NCBI GenBank assembly: GCA_028825055.1
Contig: JAPKAW010000093.1
Coordinates: 1 to 7,001, forward strand
Source: Flavobacteriales bacterium
GTDB taxonomy: Bacteria; Bacteroidota; Bacteroidia; Flavobacteriales_D; Sanyastnellaceae
Direction of reading: 5' to 3'
Length of the DNA stretch: 7,001 nucleotides
The position numbers and the translations under genes are program-made. Numbering within the stretch: the stretch's first letter is position 1; the number at the start of each line of letters is the position of its first letter. Under the pieces are notes generated by a model. That model worked only from the letters and a program-made list of their open reading frames with translations. It ran no database searches and had not been told where the DNA came from. Shown piece after piece: positions 1 to 6,408 of the stretch.

Positions 1-1
1 C

Positions 2-100
2 CCTTCAACCGGGGGAGCGCACGAAATCAGCATGACGATACAGTTTGACTGCCGTGGCAAGCGTTCTAAGTTTAGAACAATAAACTGCCCGTCATTCTAG
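2..100 (+). CDS. 3' end of a probable PorP/SprF-family outer-membrane protein (5' part outside window)
   Basis: An open frame runs from the window edge to a TAG stop at 98-100 and encodes the last 32 residues of a protein. It contains GAHEISMTIQF followed by a basic stretch and the ending INCPSF. A Gly-(Ser/Ala)-His-Glu-Ile-Ser-hydrophobic motif at the final beta strand is what I associate with PorP/SprF proteins, which are outer-membrane barrels linked to type IX secretion and cell-surface attachment in Bacteroidetes. The alternating polar and hydrophobic residues fit a terminal barrel strand. The gene lies 92 bp upstream of gldJ on the same strand, which agrees with a secretion or gliding role. 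The family call rests on a very short tail and on memory of the motif. The reading frame itself is more secure than the name. Confidence 0.55.
   Translation, partial: PSTGGAHEISMTIQFDCRGKRSKFRTINCPSF
32..95 (+). other. Nested inverted repeats able to form a branched hairpin
   Basis: Four complementary segments nest inside each other. ATGACG (32-37) pairs with CGTCAT (90-95). CAGTTT (41-46) pairs with AAACTG (82-87). Between them lie the palindromes TGCCGTGGCA (50-59) and GTTCTAAGTTTAGAAC (63-78). Together they could fold as a stem with a small internal loop leading to a three-way junction. The whole element sits inside the coding end of the upstream gene, just before its stop codon, and has no T-run after it, so it is not a standard intrinsic terminator. 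It may be chance, an mRNA 3'-end stabiliser, or a regulatory structure ahead of gldJ. An alternative pairing of AGTTTA (69-74) with TAAACT (81-86) competes with it. Confidence 0.3.
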
Positions 101-133
101 TTTTAAAAACACATGTCACGGATCTATTCTCAC

Positions 134-162
134 TTTGGATCCAAGCATTTGCCCTACATTAC
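134..162 (+). promoter_or_regulatory. Weak candidate Bacteroidetes-type promoter for gldJ
   Basis: TTTG at 134-137 and TACATTAC at 155-162 are separated by 17 bp and resemble the Bacteroidetes TTTG / TAnnTTTG arrangement, although the second box lacks the final TTTG. The first box overlaps a perfect 10-bp palindrome, TTGGATCCAA (135-144). Transcription would begin about 25-30 bp before the gldJ ATG. gldJ could equally be read through from the upstream gene. Confidence 0.22.
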
Positions 163-192
163 TGCAAGAAACCCATTGGAACCTCATAAAAA

Positions 193-1929
193 ATGAATTG
201 GAAGTTCACAGCCCCCATGATGTTCTTTGGTGCACTCCTCCTTACTGGATGCATCGGAGACCGTTCCGGCGCCACAGGTTGGGCCTATAACGATCCTGCT
301 AACGGAGGATTTGAACGGCAACCTTTCTTTGAGCAAGAAACGGCCCCTGGATTGGTCTTTGTCGAAGGAGGAACCTTCACGATGGGCCAAGTCGAAGATG
401 ACTTGACCTTTAATTGGGACAATATTCCTCGACGTGTCACAGTCCCATCCTTTTATATGGATGAAACAGAAGTCACCAACTATTATTGGTTGGAGTACCT
501 CTCTTGGTTACAACGAGTTTACGGCAGCAGCTACCCTGAAGTTGTTCGACGTGCTCTTCCAGACACGTTGGTATGGAGAGAAAAACTGGCCTTTAACGAA
601 CCGTACGTCGATTACTACTTACGGCACCCAGCTTACAGGGATTATCCCGTTGTAGGCATATCATGGAATCAAGCGAACGATTTTTGCAAGTGGCGAACTG
701 ATCGAGTCAATGAACAACTGCTCGTTCGCGAAGGTTTGATTGCTCATAACCCTGATGGTCAAATCGATGAAGATCACTTCACTACAGAGGCATACATCAA
801 CGGACAATACCAAGGGGAGGCTGTTGCGGAGGGACTTCGTGACCTTAGACCTGGAAGTTCAGGATACCGCAATGTGTCTTTTGAGGACGGCTTACTCCAG
901 CCTGCGTATCGCCTACCTACAGAAGCGGAATGGGAATTCGCGGCATTGGGTCTCATTGGTAACAGCTATGCTGAACTCATCACAGACCGACGCACATATC
1001 CTTGGGATGGCCATTACACACGAAATGACAACGGACGTGACCGCTCATATGGAAACATGAATGCGAATTTCGCCCGAGGTCGAGGTGATTACATGGGTGT
1101 CGCTGGAAGTTTGAATGACGGAGCCGCTGCTACAGCTGCAGTGTACCAATATGCCCCTAACGACTATGGCCTTTACAACATGTCAGGCAATGTGAATGAG
1201 TGGTGTCTAGATGTTTACAGACCCCTTAGCGCTATGGACGCAGAAGAGTTTCGTCCATATCGAGGTAATGTCTACCGGACTAAGTTGCTCAATTCTGAGG
1301 GACAAATTGCCGATAAATTCGATTACGTAGTCTACGATATCGACGCCGTTGAGGCGGGTTTAAAAGCGTACCAAAAAGCGGCAGCTAAAAACTTCATTGA
1401 CGAGGAGCAAAATCTCGTTGACAATGTGTTCACTTATATTGAATCAGCCAAGGAAGACCGCAAACTGAAACGCAGCGAAGAATCACAGGAGCAAATGGCT
1501 GAAGGGAAAGAAATTATCCTCGACAGCGAACTGCTTGTTGCACCTGACTTACTGAAAATATTCACGGAGAACATTTCTTCCAGTCCTGGTGATTTACGCT
1601 ACAGAGATGTCACGGTCGAGGAAAGTTTAGAACGTGACAACTACCGACAAGCCGACAACATCGATTATCGCGACGGAGACTTTGAGTCAAGCATTTACTA
1701 CGGTGATGAAGGTTTTGAAGCCGAAGGCAGCCGCATGTATGGATACGGGGAAACGACTATGATCAACAACCGCTCGCGCGTTTATAAAGGCGGAGCTTGG
1801 AATGATCGTAGCTATTGGCTGAGCCCTGGGACTCGACGGTTCTTGGACGAAGACAAAGCATCTGCTGCCATTGGATTCCGTTGTGCTATGGATCGAATGG
1901 GCTCTCAAGTCATGGCCGGTCCTCGTTGA
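193..1929 (+). CDS. gldJ: Gliding motility / type IX secretion lipoprotein GldJ
   Basis: A 578-residue lipoprotein of the formylglycine-generating-enzyme (FGE-sulfatase) fold. GldJ is needed for gliding and for stability of other Gld proteins, including GldK of the type IX secretion ring, and acts at the periplasmic face of the outer membrane. The signal peptide ends in the lipobox LLTGC, with Cys20 as lipidation site. The FGE-like core starts near residue 54 (GLVFVEGGTFTMG) and includes FYMDETEVTN (87-96), YPVVGISW (151-158), RLPTEAEWEFA (240-250) and YNMSGNVNEW (328-337). It resumes after an insert of about 185 residues with VYKGGAWNDRSYW (530-542) and GFRCAMDR (561-568). The two active-site cysteines of true FGE enzymes fall in the stretch GGAWNDRSYWL, which has none, so this is a non-catalytic member. 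YRPL, RPYRGNVYRTK and NYRQADNIDYRDGD match GldJ rather than GldK, as do the length and the murF neighbour; GldK would normally precede gldL. The ATG is preceded by ATAAAAA, with no Shine-Dalgarno, typical of the phylum. Confidence 0.92.
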   Translation: MNWKFTAPMMFFGALLLTGCIGDRSGATGWAYNDPANGGFERQPFFEQETAPGLVFVEGGTFTMGQVEDDLTFNWDNIPRRVTVPSFYMDETEVTNYYWLEYLSWLQRVYGSSYPEVVRRALPDTLVWREKLAFNEPYVDYYLRHPAYRDYPVVGISWNQANDFCKWRTDRVNEQLLVREGLIAHNPDGQIDEDHFTTEAYINGQYQGEAVAEGLRDLRPGSSGYRNVSFEDGLLQPAYRLPTEAEWEFAALGLIGNSYAELITDRRTYPWDGHYTRNDNGRDRSYGNMNANFARGRGDYMGVAGSLNDGAAATAAVYQYAPNDYGLYNMSGNVNEWCLDVYRPLSAMDAEEFRPYRGNVYRTKLLNSEGQIADKFDYVVYDIDAVEAGLKAYQKAAAKNFIDEEQNLVDNVFTYIESAKEDRKLKRSEESQEQMAEGKEIILDSELLVAPDLLKIFTENISSSPGDLRYRDVTVEESLERDNYRQADNIDYRDGDFESSIYYGDEGFEAEGSRMYGYGETTMINNRSRVYKGGAWNDRSYWLSPGTRRFLDEDKASAAIGFRCAMDRMGSQVMAGPR

Positions 1930-1952
1930 TCACTCCATGTTGAACGAATTAG

Positions 1953-1985
1953 AAAAGGCTCCTGACAAGGGGCCTTTTTCTTTTA
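1953..1985 (+). terminator. Intrinsic terminator after gldJ
   Basis: A 10-bp stem, AAAAGGCTCC (1953-1962) with GGGGCCTTTT (1969-1978), closes a 6-nt loop TGACAA and has one internal G-T wobble. It is followed by TCTTTT. It begins 23 bp after the gldJ stop and implies that murF has its own promoter or depends on read-through. Confidence 0.85.
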
Positions 1986-2026
1986 TTAAATAGTCGCTAT
2001 GACATCCTAAAACGTAAATTAGCCTC

Positions 2027-3364
2027 ATGCTCATGGATGCCACCAATTCTATTTTAACCCAAATAGATTCAGCCTTCCAAAAATCCAGTGGGGTCACCAC
2101 TGACACCCGCATGGCGGAAAAAGGCAAACTATTTTTTGCTCTAAAAGGAGAACAGTTCAACGGAAATGAGTTTGCGTTGCAAGCATTGGACAATGGGTGT
2201 CTGCTCGCAATCGTAGATGATGCAATCATCGCAGCACAATCCGACTTGTGCATTGAAGTGCCCGATGTGTTGATTGCGTTACAATCACTTGCTCATCTGC
2301 ATCGGTCACGTTGGGACTTCCCCGTCATTGGTCTGACAGGAAGCAATGGCAAGACGACAACCAAGGAGCTGCTCCACGCCGTCCTTAAAACTAAGTTCAC
2401 CAAAACCTTCGCCACTCGTGGCAACCTCAACAATCACATCGGAGTCCCATTGACATTGCTGGAAATCCCGCAAGATGCCGAAATGGCTATCGTGGAAATG
2501 GGGGCGAATTCGCAAGGAGAAATTGCGGAATTGGCCAGAATTGCAGAGCCCACGCATGGGGTCATTCTCAACATTGGAGAAGCACATTTAGAAGGGTTTG
2601 GCGGAATCCAAGGAGTCTTAGAGGGCAAACGTGAGCTGTTTCGGTATTTTGAACAACCTGATTCACGTGGGATTGAAGTTTTCGTTCATGCAGGGCAACC
2701 CGTGCTCATTGAAATCTCCAACTCGATGAAAAGAACCCTCTACGGAACATCAGAGCACCCCCCATTCATTCAAGAGTCTCAGAATCAAAATCATCAGTTG
2801 ACTTGGGAAGCGCACGACGGACAGCTTTGGGGGCCCTTGCAGCCGAAAATAACGGGACATCACAACCATGAGAACATGATGACAGCCGTCGCTATTGGCC
2901 AGTATTTTGGAATCAGCTCATCCCAGTGTTCTCATGCTATAGAAGGCTACAGCCCCAATAATAATCGATCTCAATGGCAAAAAACAGAGCGGAATTTACT
3001 ACTCTTGGATGCATACAACGCCAACCCAAGTAGTATGTCAACCACTTTGAAACACTTTGCTGGAACCATTGAATCATCAAGGCATTCCGACATTTGTATC
3101 TTGGGGGATATGGGGGAGCTGGGGGATTTCGGGATGGAAGCACATGAGCGCTTACTCCATTTGGCTAGCGAATTGAACTTGATTGTTTGGACCGTTGGGC
3201 CTCTCTTTGCTCATGCGGCATCTATACACTTCAAAAATGTTAGAGCTTTTGGAGACCTCGAAAGTGCACGAAGTGCTTTAAAGCAAGAAGCTTGGACTGA
3301 CCGTCGCATATTATTAAAAGGGTCTCGCTCTATTGCCCTAGAAAGGCTAGTCGACGAACTCTAA
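2027..3364 (+). CDS. murF: UDP-N-acetylmuramoyl-tripeptide--D-alanyl-D-alanine ligase (MurF)
   Basis: A 445-residue cytoplasmic Mur ligase that joins D-Ala-D-Ala to UDP-MurNAc-tripeptide using ATP, the last soluble step before lipid-linked peptidoglycan assembly. The N-terminal substrate domain carries GVTTDTR (22-28). The central ATPase domain has the P-loop GSNGKTT (105-111), TRGNLNNHIGVPLTLL (130-145), EMGANSQGEI (157-166) and NIGEAHLEGFGG (182-193), followed by EGKREL (199-204). The centre-to-C-terminal transition is GHHNHENMMTAVAIG (277-291), and the C-terminal domain has LDAYNANPSSM (327-337), ILGDMGELG (358-366) and LLKGSRSIALE (429-439). Length is normal for the family and no key motif is missing. 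An ATG two codons in (2033) is an equally plausible start. The gene follows gldJ after a terminator and lies 51 bp upstream of tyrS. Confidence 0.96.
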   Translation: MLMDATNSILTQIDSAFQKSSGVTTDTRMAEKGKLFFALKGEQFNGNEFALQALDNGCLLAIVDDAIIAAQSDLCIEVPDVLIALQSLAHLHRSRWDFPVIGLTGSNGKTTTKELLHAVLKTKFTKTFATRGNLNNHIGVPLTLLEIPQDAEMAIVEMGANSQGEIAELARIAEPTHGVILNIGEAHLEGFGGIQGVLEGKRELFRYFEQPDSRGIEVFVHAGQPVLIEISNSMKRTLYGTSEHPPFIQESQNQNHQLTWEAHDGQLWGPLQPKITGHHNHENMMTAVAIGQYFGISSSQCSHAIEGYSPNNNRSQWQKTERNLLLLDAYNANPSSMSTTLKHFAGTIESSRHSDICILGDMGELGDFGMEAHERLLHLASELNLIVWTVGPLFAHAASIHFKNVRAFGDLESARSALKQEAWTDRRILLKGSRSIALERLVDEL

Positions 3365-3377
3365 TCCTGAACCATAC

Positions 3378-3409
3378 TTTCAAGCGTCCTTTCAACCTCC
3401 GTATCTTTG
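3378..3409 (+). promoter_or_regulatory. Candidate tyrS promoter with exact TAnnTTTG box
   Basis: TATCTTTG at 3402-3409 matches the Bacteroidetes -7 consensus TAnnTTTG exactly. TTTC at 3378-3381, 20 bp upstream, is one base off the -33 consensus TTTG. The box ends only six bases before the tyrS ATG at 3416, so the predicted transcript would start at or within a few bases of the start codon. Confidence 0.45.
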
Positions 3410-3415
3410 ACACCC

Positions 3416-4687
3416 ATGGATTTTATTTCGGAATTGCGCTGGCGTGGCATGCTCCACGACATGACCCCCGGGTTGGAAGAACAACTGGCCAAAGGTCCGA
3501 CCAAGGGCTACGTTGGCTTTGACCCTACTGCCGACTCCCTTCACATTGGAAATTTGGTTCCTGTGATGATGCTCGTTCATTGGCAACGTGCTGGACACCA
3601 TCCTATTGCGCTGGTAGGTGGCGCTACCGGATTGGTTGGCGATCCTAGCGGAAAAACTGCTGAACGCCAACTGTTGGATGTGGATTCCATTCAACACAAT
3701 TTGGAATGCCAGCAGGCTCAGCTCGAGCGATTTCTTGAATTCAAGGGTTCGAATGCCGCCGAAGTCGTCAACAATGCGGATTGGTTTAAGGATTTTCGAT
3801 TTTTGGACTTCATTCGCGATGTGGGAAAGCACATTACGATCAACTACATGACCTCGAAGGACAGCGTAAAAAAACGCTTGGACTCAGGAATGAGTTTTAC
3901 AGAGTTCTCCTATCAACTCGTTCAGGGTTATGACTTTTTTCATCTCTGGAAAAACAAAGATGTGCGGGTTCAATTTGGAGGGTCTGACCAATGGGGAAAC
4001 ATCACGACAGGGACGGAACTGATTCGCCGTATGGGAAGCGGTCAAGCTTTTGCCGTTACCGCTCCGCTTATCACCAAAGCCGATGGTTCAAAATTCGGCA
4101 AGTCTGAAGGTGGTAATGTTTGGATTGATAAAAAGCGCACCTCAGCGTATCGTTTCTACCAATACTGGATCAATGCAGCCGATGAAGATGTCAGTCGCTA
4201 CATCCGGATCTTCACACTAAAGACTCGAGAAGAAATCGAACAATTGGAGGCACAGCATGCTGAAGACCCGGGCAAAAGAATACTGCAAAGGGAACTGGCC
4301 GAGGACATCACGCGCAGCGTGCATAGCGAAAAAGATTTGCAGACAGCCATTGCAGCGTCAAAGCTATTGTTTGGACAAAGCACAAAAAGCGACATCGAGG
4401 CCTTGCCGGAAAATGAATTTTTGAGCGTCTTCGAAGGTGTGCCTCAAGCAGAAGTCAGTGCGCAATCGATTCAAGATGGTATTTCTGTGATCGATTTCAT
4501 TTCAGAAGCAACCGGTTTCCTCTCTTCGAAAGGAGATGCACGTCGCGCACTGAAAGAAAACTCTATCAGCGTCAACAAATCCAAAGTGAGCGATTCGTAT
4601 TCGATTACTTCCAATGACCTGATTGGTGGTAAGCACATCCTGATTCAACGGGGGAAGAAAAACTACTTCCTAGCGCGGGTTTCCTAA
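3416..4687 (+). CDS. tyrS: Tyrosyl-tRNA synthetase (TyrS)
   Basis: A 423-residue class I aminoacyl-tRNA synthetase that charges tRNA-Tyr with tyrosine. The Rossmann catalytic core shows GYVGFDPTADSLHIGN, with the HIGH-type signature HIGN at 43-46, then GGATGLVGDPSGK (68-80), the tyrosine-pocket segments SYQLVQGYDFFHL (165-177) and QFGGSDQWGNITTGTELIR (186-204), and the KMSKS-type loop KFGKS (226-230). The C-terminal part (about 355-423) is an S4-like RNA-binding domain with ARRALKENSISVN. I chose the ATG at 3416 over the in-frame TTG at 3407. MDFISELRWRGML aligns with the usual family N-terminus, and the TTG lies inside the probable promoter box. The end is 11 bp from the convergent LuxE-like gene, with no hairpin terminator visible between them. 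Confidence 0.96.
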   Translation: MDFISELRWRGMLHDMTPGLEEQLAKGPTKGYVGFDPTADSLHIGNLVPVMMLVHWQRAGHHPIALVGGATGLVGDPSGKTAERQLLDVDSIQHNLECQQAQLERFLEFKGSNAAEVVNNADWFKDFRFLDFIRDVGKHITINYMTSKDSVKKRLDSGMSFTEFSYQLVQGYDFFHLWKNKDVRVQFGGSDQWGNITTGTELIRRMGSGQAFAVTAPLITKADGSKFGKSEGGNVWIDKKRTSAYRFYQYWINAADEDVSRYIRIFTLKTREEIEQLEAQHAEDPGKRILQRELAEDITRSVHSEKDLQTAIAASKLLFGQSTKSDIEALPENEFLSVFEGVPQAEVSAQSIQDGISVIDFISEATGFLSSKGDARRALKENSISVNKSKVSDSYSITSNDLIGGKHILIQRGKKNYFLARVS

Positions 4688-4698
4688 AACTCTTTGAA

Positions 4699-5784
4699 TT
4701 AGAGGTCGAACGCCATGAGGTTGCAGCCACGCACCTCTGCATGGTCGTATCGGCCCAATACCTCGAAGGATCCGTCGTTGTGGCACCTTCCGATGTCTCC
4801 TGTCGACACGAATGCACACGAAGCGATATTCGCCAAGTCAATGATGTGCAACCGTCCTTGTTGGCCCCTTGCTTTCCATTCTCGCGGATCATCCAATGAA
4901 CCAACAAGTACTTGCATCCAACACGGAGCTCTAAAGAGTCCATTTCCTTTGGACCAACCCTGCGACAACAACTCCGTCATGCCGTATTCGCTGCAGACCG
5001 CTTGGTTAAACACCCGCTTTCCTATGCGATCATGAACCTCAGAACGAACCAACTCAGGTCCCTGCCCTTTCATCCCTCCCGTTTCAAAAATGTGTAGCTT
5101 CAAAGCTGACCAATGCAGTGCAGTGGCCGTGTCCAATGAATCTACCCACTGAAGTAACGCGTGCGTGACGCCCAGGAGGTAGATGTTGTTTTCGAAATTC
5201 TCTTCCCTCAAACGGTTGAGTTGATCTTCCAAGGCGGACCAGTTCCGCATGAAAAATGACGCTTCAGGATTGGCATCCCCTGAAACCAGCATAAAATGGC
5301 GCACCATGTCTACCAAGGAAGAGTCATTTCTCTCGAGATAGCCCGGGAGCAAGCCAAGGAATTTGCTCGAGTGAGCGTGTCCAAAAAACAACTCAAATCC
5401 TTTTAAGGCCATCTCGTGATACCAATCGATATCATCCACATGGTGGATTGAAGGCCGACTTCCTGATGTCCCTGAACTCTTGAATTGTGTGGGCGACTTC
5501 CAATCCGGAGCAAACACATGAACCGGGTGGGACTGAAAGGTCTCAACAGGCAAAAAAGGAATATCCACGCACATTTTCACCTCTTGCGGATCGACCCCGC
5601 GCAATGCCACATACCGCCCATATACCGCATTGTTTGCAGCTTGGAATCGAAACACCTTGAGGGCGAATGTGTCCCATTTCGAACTACCGAACTGCTCACC
5701 AAGACGAATCAGTTCTCTTAGCTCTTCGCGCAAGTGCTTTACCTTGCTTTCAGCCTCAGATTGATTCGAACTTTTCGCATCCAT
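4699..5784 (-). CDS. LuxE-like acyl-protein synthetase / acyltransferase (orphan)
   Basis: A 361-residue member of the LuxE family. In luminous bacteria LuxE activates a fatty acid with ATP and passes it to the reductase LuxC. Visible motifs, numbered from the ATG at 5784, are VFRFQAANNAVY (44-55), IPFLPVETF (75-83), the adenylate-loop-like SSGTSGS (103-109), LPGYLERNDSSLVDMV (146-161), ETGGMKG (234-240), CSEYGMTELLSQ (264-275), then STGDIGR (327-333), GSFEVLGRYDHAEVRGCN (338-355). Cys354, seven residues from the end, is placed like the C-terminal cysteine reported as the acyl-transfer site in LuxE. The frame stays open to about 6000, but that extension overlaps the divergent lipoprotein gene and resembles nothing in the family. 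The start at 5784 leaves a charged 35-residue leader. A later non-ATG start is possible. No luxC, luxD or luciferase gene is present here, so bioluminescence is not implied, and the real acyl acceptor is unknown. Confidence 0.85.
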   Translation of the reverse strand: MDAKSSNQSEAESKVKHLREELRELIRLGEQFGSSKWDTFALKVFRFQAANNAVYGRYVALRGVDPQEVKMCVDIPFLPVETFQSHPVHVFAPDWKSPTQFKSSGTSGSRPSIHHVDDIDWYHEMALKGFELFFGHAHSSKFLGLLPGYLERNDSSLVDMVRHFMLVSGDANPEASFFMRNWSALEDQLNRLREENFENNIYLLGVTHALLQWVDSLDTATALHWSALKLHIFETGGMKGQGPELVRSEVHDRIGKRVFNQAVCSEYGMTELLSQGWSKGNGLFRAPCWMQVLVGSLDDPREWKARGQQGRLHIIDLANIASCAFVSTGDIGRCHNDGSFEVLGRYDHAEVRGCNLMAFDL

Positions 5785-5806
5785 GGCCGCGAAGGTGGGG
5801 ATTCCG

Positions 5807-5830
5807 TAGCTTTGAAGCCAATCCTTTGAA
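5807..5830 (+). promoter_or_regulatory. Candidate -7 box and tandem CTTTGAA in divergent intergenic region
   Basis: TAGCTTTG at 5807-5814 is an exact TAnnTTTG match, 27 bp before the ATG of the lipoprotein gene, but no good -33 TTTG is seen at the right distance. CTTTGAA occurs twice in direct orientation (5810-5816 and 5824-5830), 14 bp apart, in the 57-bp gap between divergent genes. It could be a promoter plus a protein-binding repeat, or chance. Confidence 0.33.
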
Positions 5831-5841
5831 CAATTTTTCAC

Positions 5842-6351
5842 ATGCGATTCCAGATATCCCTTTCGTTCGGACTGCTTGTTACGGGCATTGCCATGGTCTG
5901 GACAGGCTGCTTGCCAGACCCAGCGTATCCTAACGAGCCCGAAATCAGTTTTGTATCCATGGAATTGCAGAGCAACGGAAGTCGAGAATTGGTTATCCAA
6001 TTTTCAGATGGCGATGGCAATTTGGGGTTGAGTCAAGCCGACACGATACCTCCATTTTGTTCTTCATGTGATTACCACCAGAACTTGCACTGTGATTACC
6101 AAGAATGGCGAAACGGAGAATGGTTCGAGATTACCCTCGACCCCAATGCTGGGCAGATCCCATTCTATTACCGTGTTCCTGTTGCACAGCCCAGCGGCCA
6201 AAACCCCGCGTTGAATGGCACCATTGCTGTAGACATGGCAACGTGGTATTTAAGCAGTCCTTATGACTCCCTTCGATTTCGGATCACGCTTTATGACCGC
6301 TCCTTGAATGCGTCAAATGAGGTGTTCACTCCCGCTTTGCTCAAGCCGTAA
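5842..6351 (+). CDS. Predicted small lipoprotein of unknown function
   Basis: A 169-residue protein with a short hydrophobic signal peptide (about residues 5-19) ending in VWTGC, so Cys23 is the likely lipidated residue. Trp at position -3 is unusual for a lipobox, while Thr-Gly-Cys is normal. The mature part starts LPDPAYPNEPEISF and includes a strand ending in FSDGDGNLGL (54-63), an acidic, possibly calcium-binding turn I have seen in hypothetical Bacteroidetes lipoproteins. A cysteine cluster follows (Cys73, Cys76, Cys84, with CSSC and HC), then NGEWFEITL and a second half of beta-like segments ending SLRFRITLYDRSLNASNEV. This suggests a one-domain beta-sandwich on the cell envelope. Function is not recognisable. 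It is divergent from the LuxE-like gene and convergent with the secreted-protein gene downstream. Confidence 0.82.
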   Translation: MRFQISLSFGLLVTGIAMVWTGCLPDPAYPNEPEISFVSMELQSNGSRELVIQFSDGDGNLGLSQADTIPPFCSSCDYHQNLHCDYQEWRNGEWFEITLDPNAGQIPFYYRVPVAQPSGQNPALNGTIAVDMATWYLSSPYDSLRFRITLYDRSLNASNEVFTPALLKP

Positions 6352-6358
6352 ATCAAGC

Positions 6359-6391
6359 AAAAAAAAGGGGCACCCATTGGGTGCCCCTTTC
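6359..6391. terminator. Bidirectional intrinsic terminator between convergent genes
   Basis: A perfect 12-bp inverted repeat, AAAGGGGCACCC (6364-6375) with GGGTGCCCCTTT (6379-6390), encloses ATT; the effective loop is probably five bases once the tight turn opens. Eight A's at 6359-6366 give the minus-strand transcript a U8 tract, making it the stronger direction, for the gene ending at 6409. On the plus strand only TTT follows the stem, so termination of the lipoprotein transcript is probably weaker. Confidence 0.88.
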
Positions 6392-6408
6392 AATATCATT
6401 CGATGTCC

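Noticed and set aside
41..87. tRNA-like cloverleaf
   Set aside because: There is no acceptor stem of seven pairs, no anticodon arm geometry and no GTTCGAATC-type T arm.
193..1929. Catalytic formylglycine-generating enzyme or GldK
   Set aside because: The active-site cysteines are absent, and sequence signatures, length and the murF neighbour favour GldJ; no gldL follows.
2306..2587. Minus-strand open frames opposite murF
   Set aside because: They are shadows of the murF reading frame and contain no domain.
3407..3415. TTG at 3407 as tyrS start
   Set aside because: It lies inside the TATCTTTG promoter-like box, and the ATG at 3416 matches the usual TyrS N-terminus.
3392..3832. Minus-strand open frame of 146 codons opposite tyrS
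   Set aside because: It is fully antisense to a strongly supported gene, and its translation shows no recognisable motif.
4640..4700. Hairpin GGAAG/CTTCC near the end of tyrS as terminator
   Set aside because: The stem has only five pairs, lies within coding sequence and lacks a T-run on either side.
4605..4943. Minus-strand open frame across the tyrS / LuxE-like junction
   Set aside because: It overlaps two real genes out of frame, and its composition is not protein-like.
5785..6000. N-terminal extension of the LuxE-like frame, 72 codons beyond the ATG at 5784
   Set aside because: It overlaps the signal-peptide region of the divergent lipoprotein gene, shows no LuxE similarity and would make the protein unusually long.
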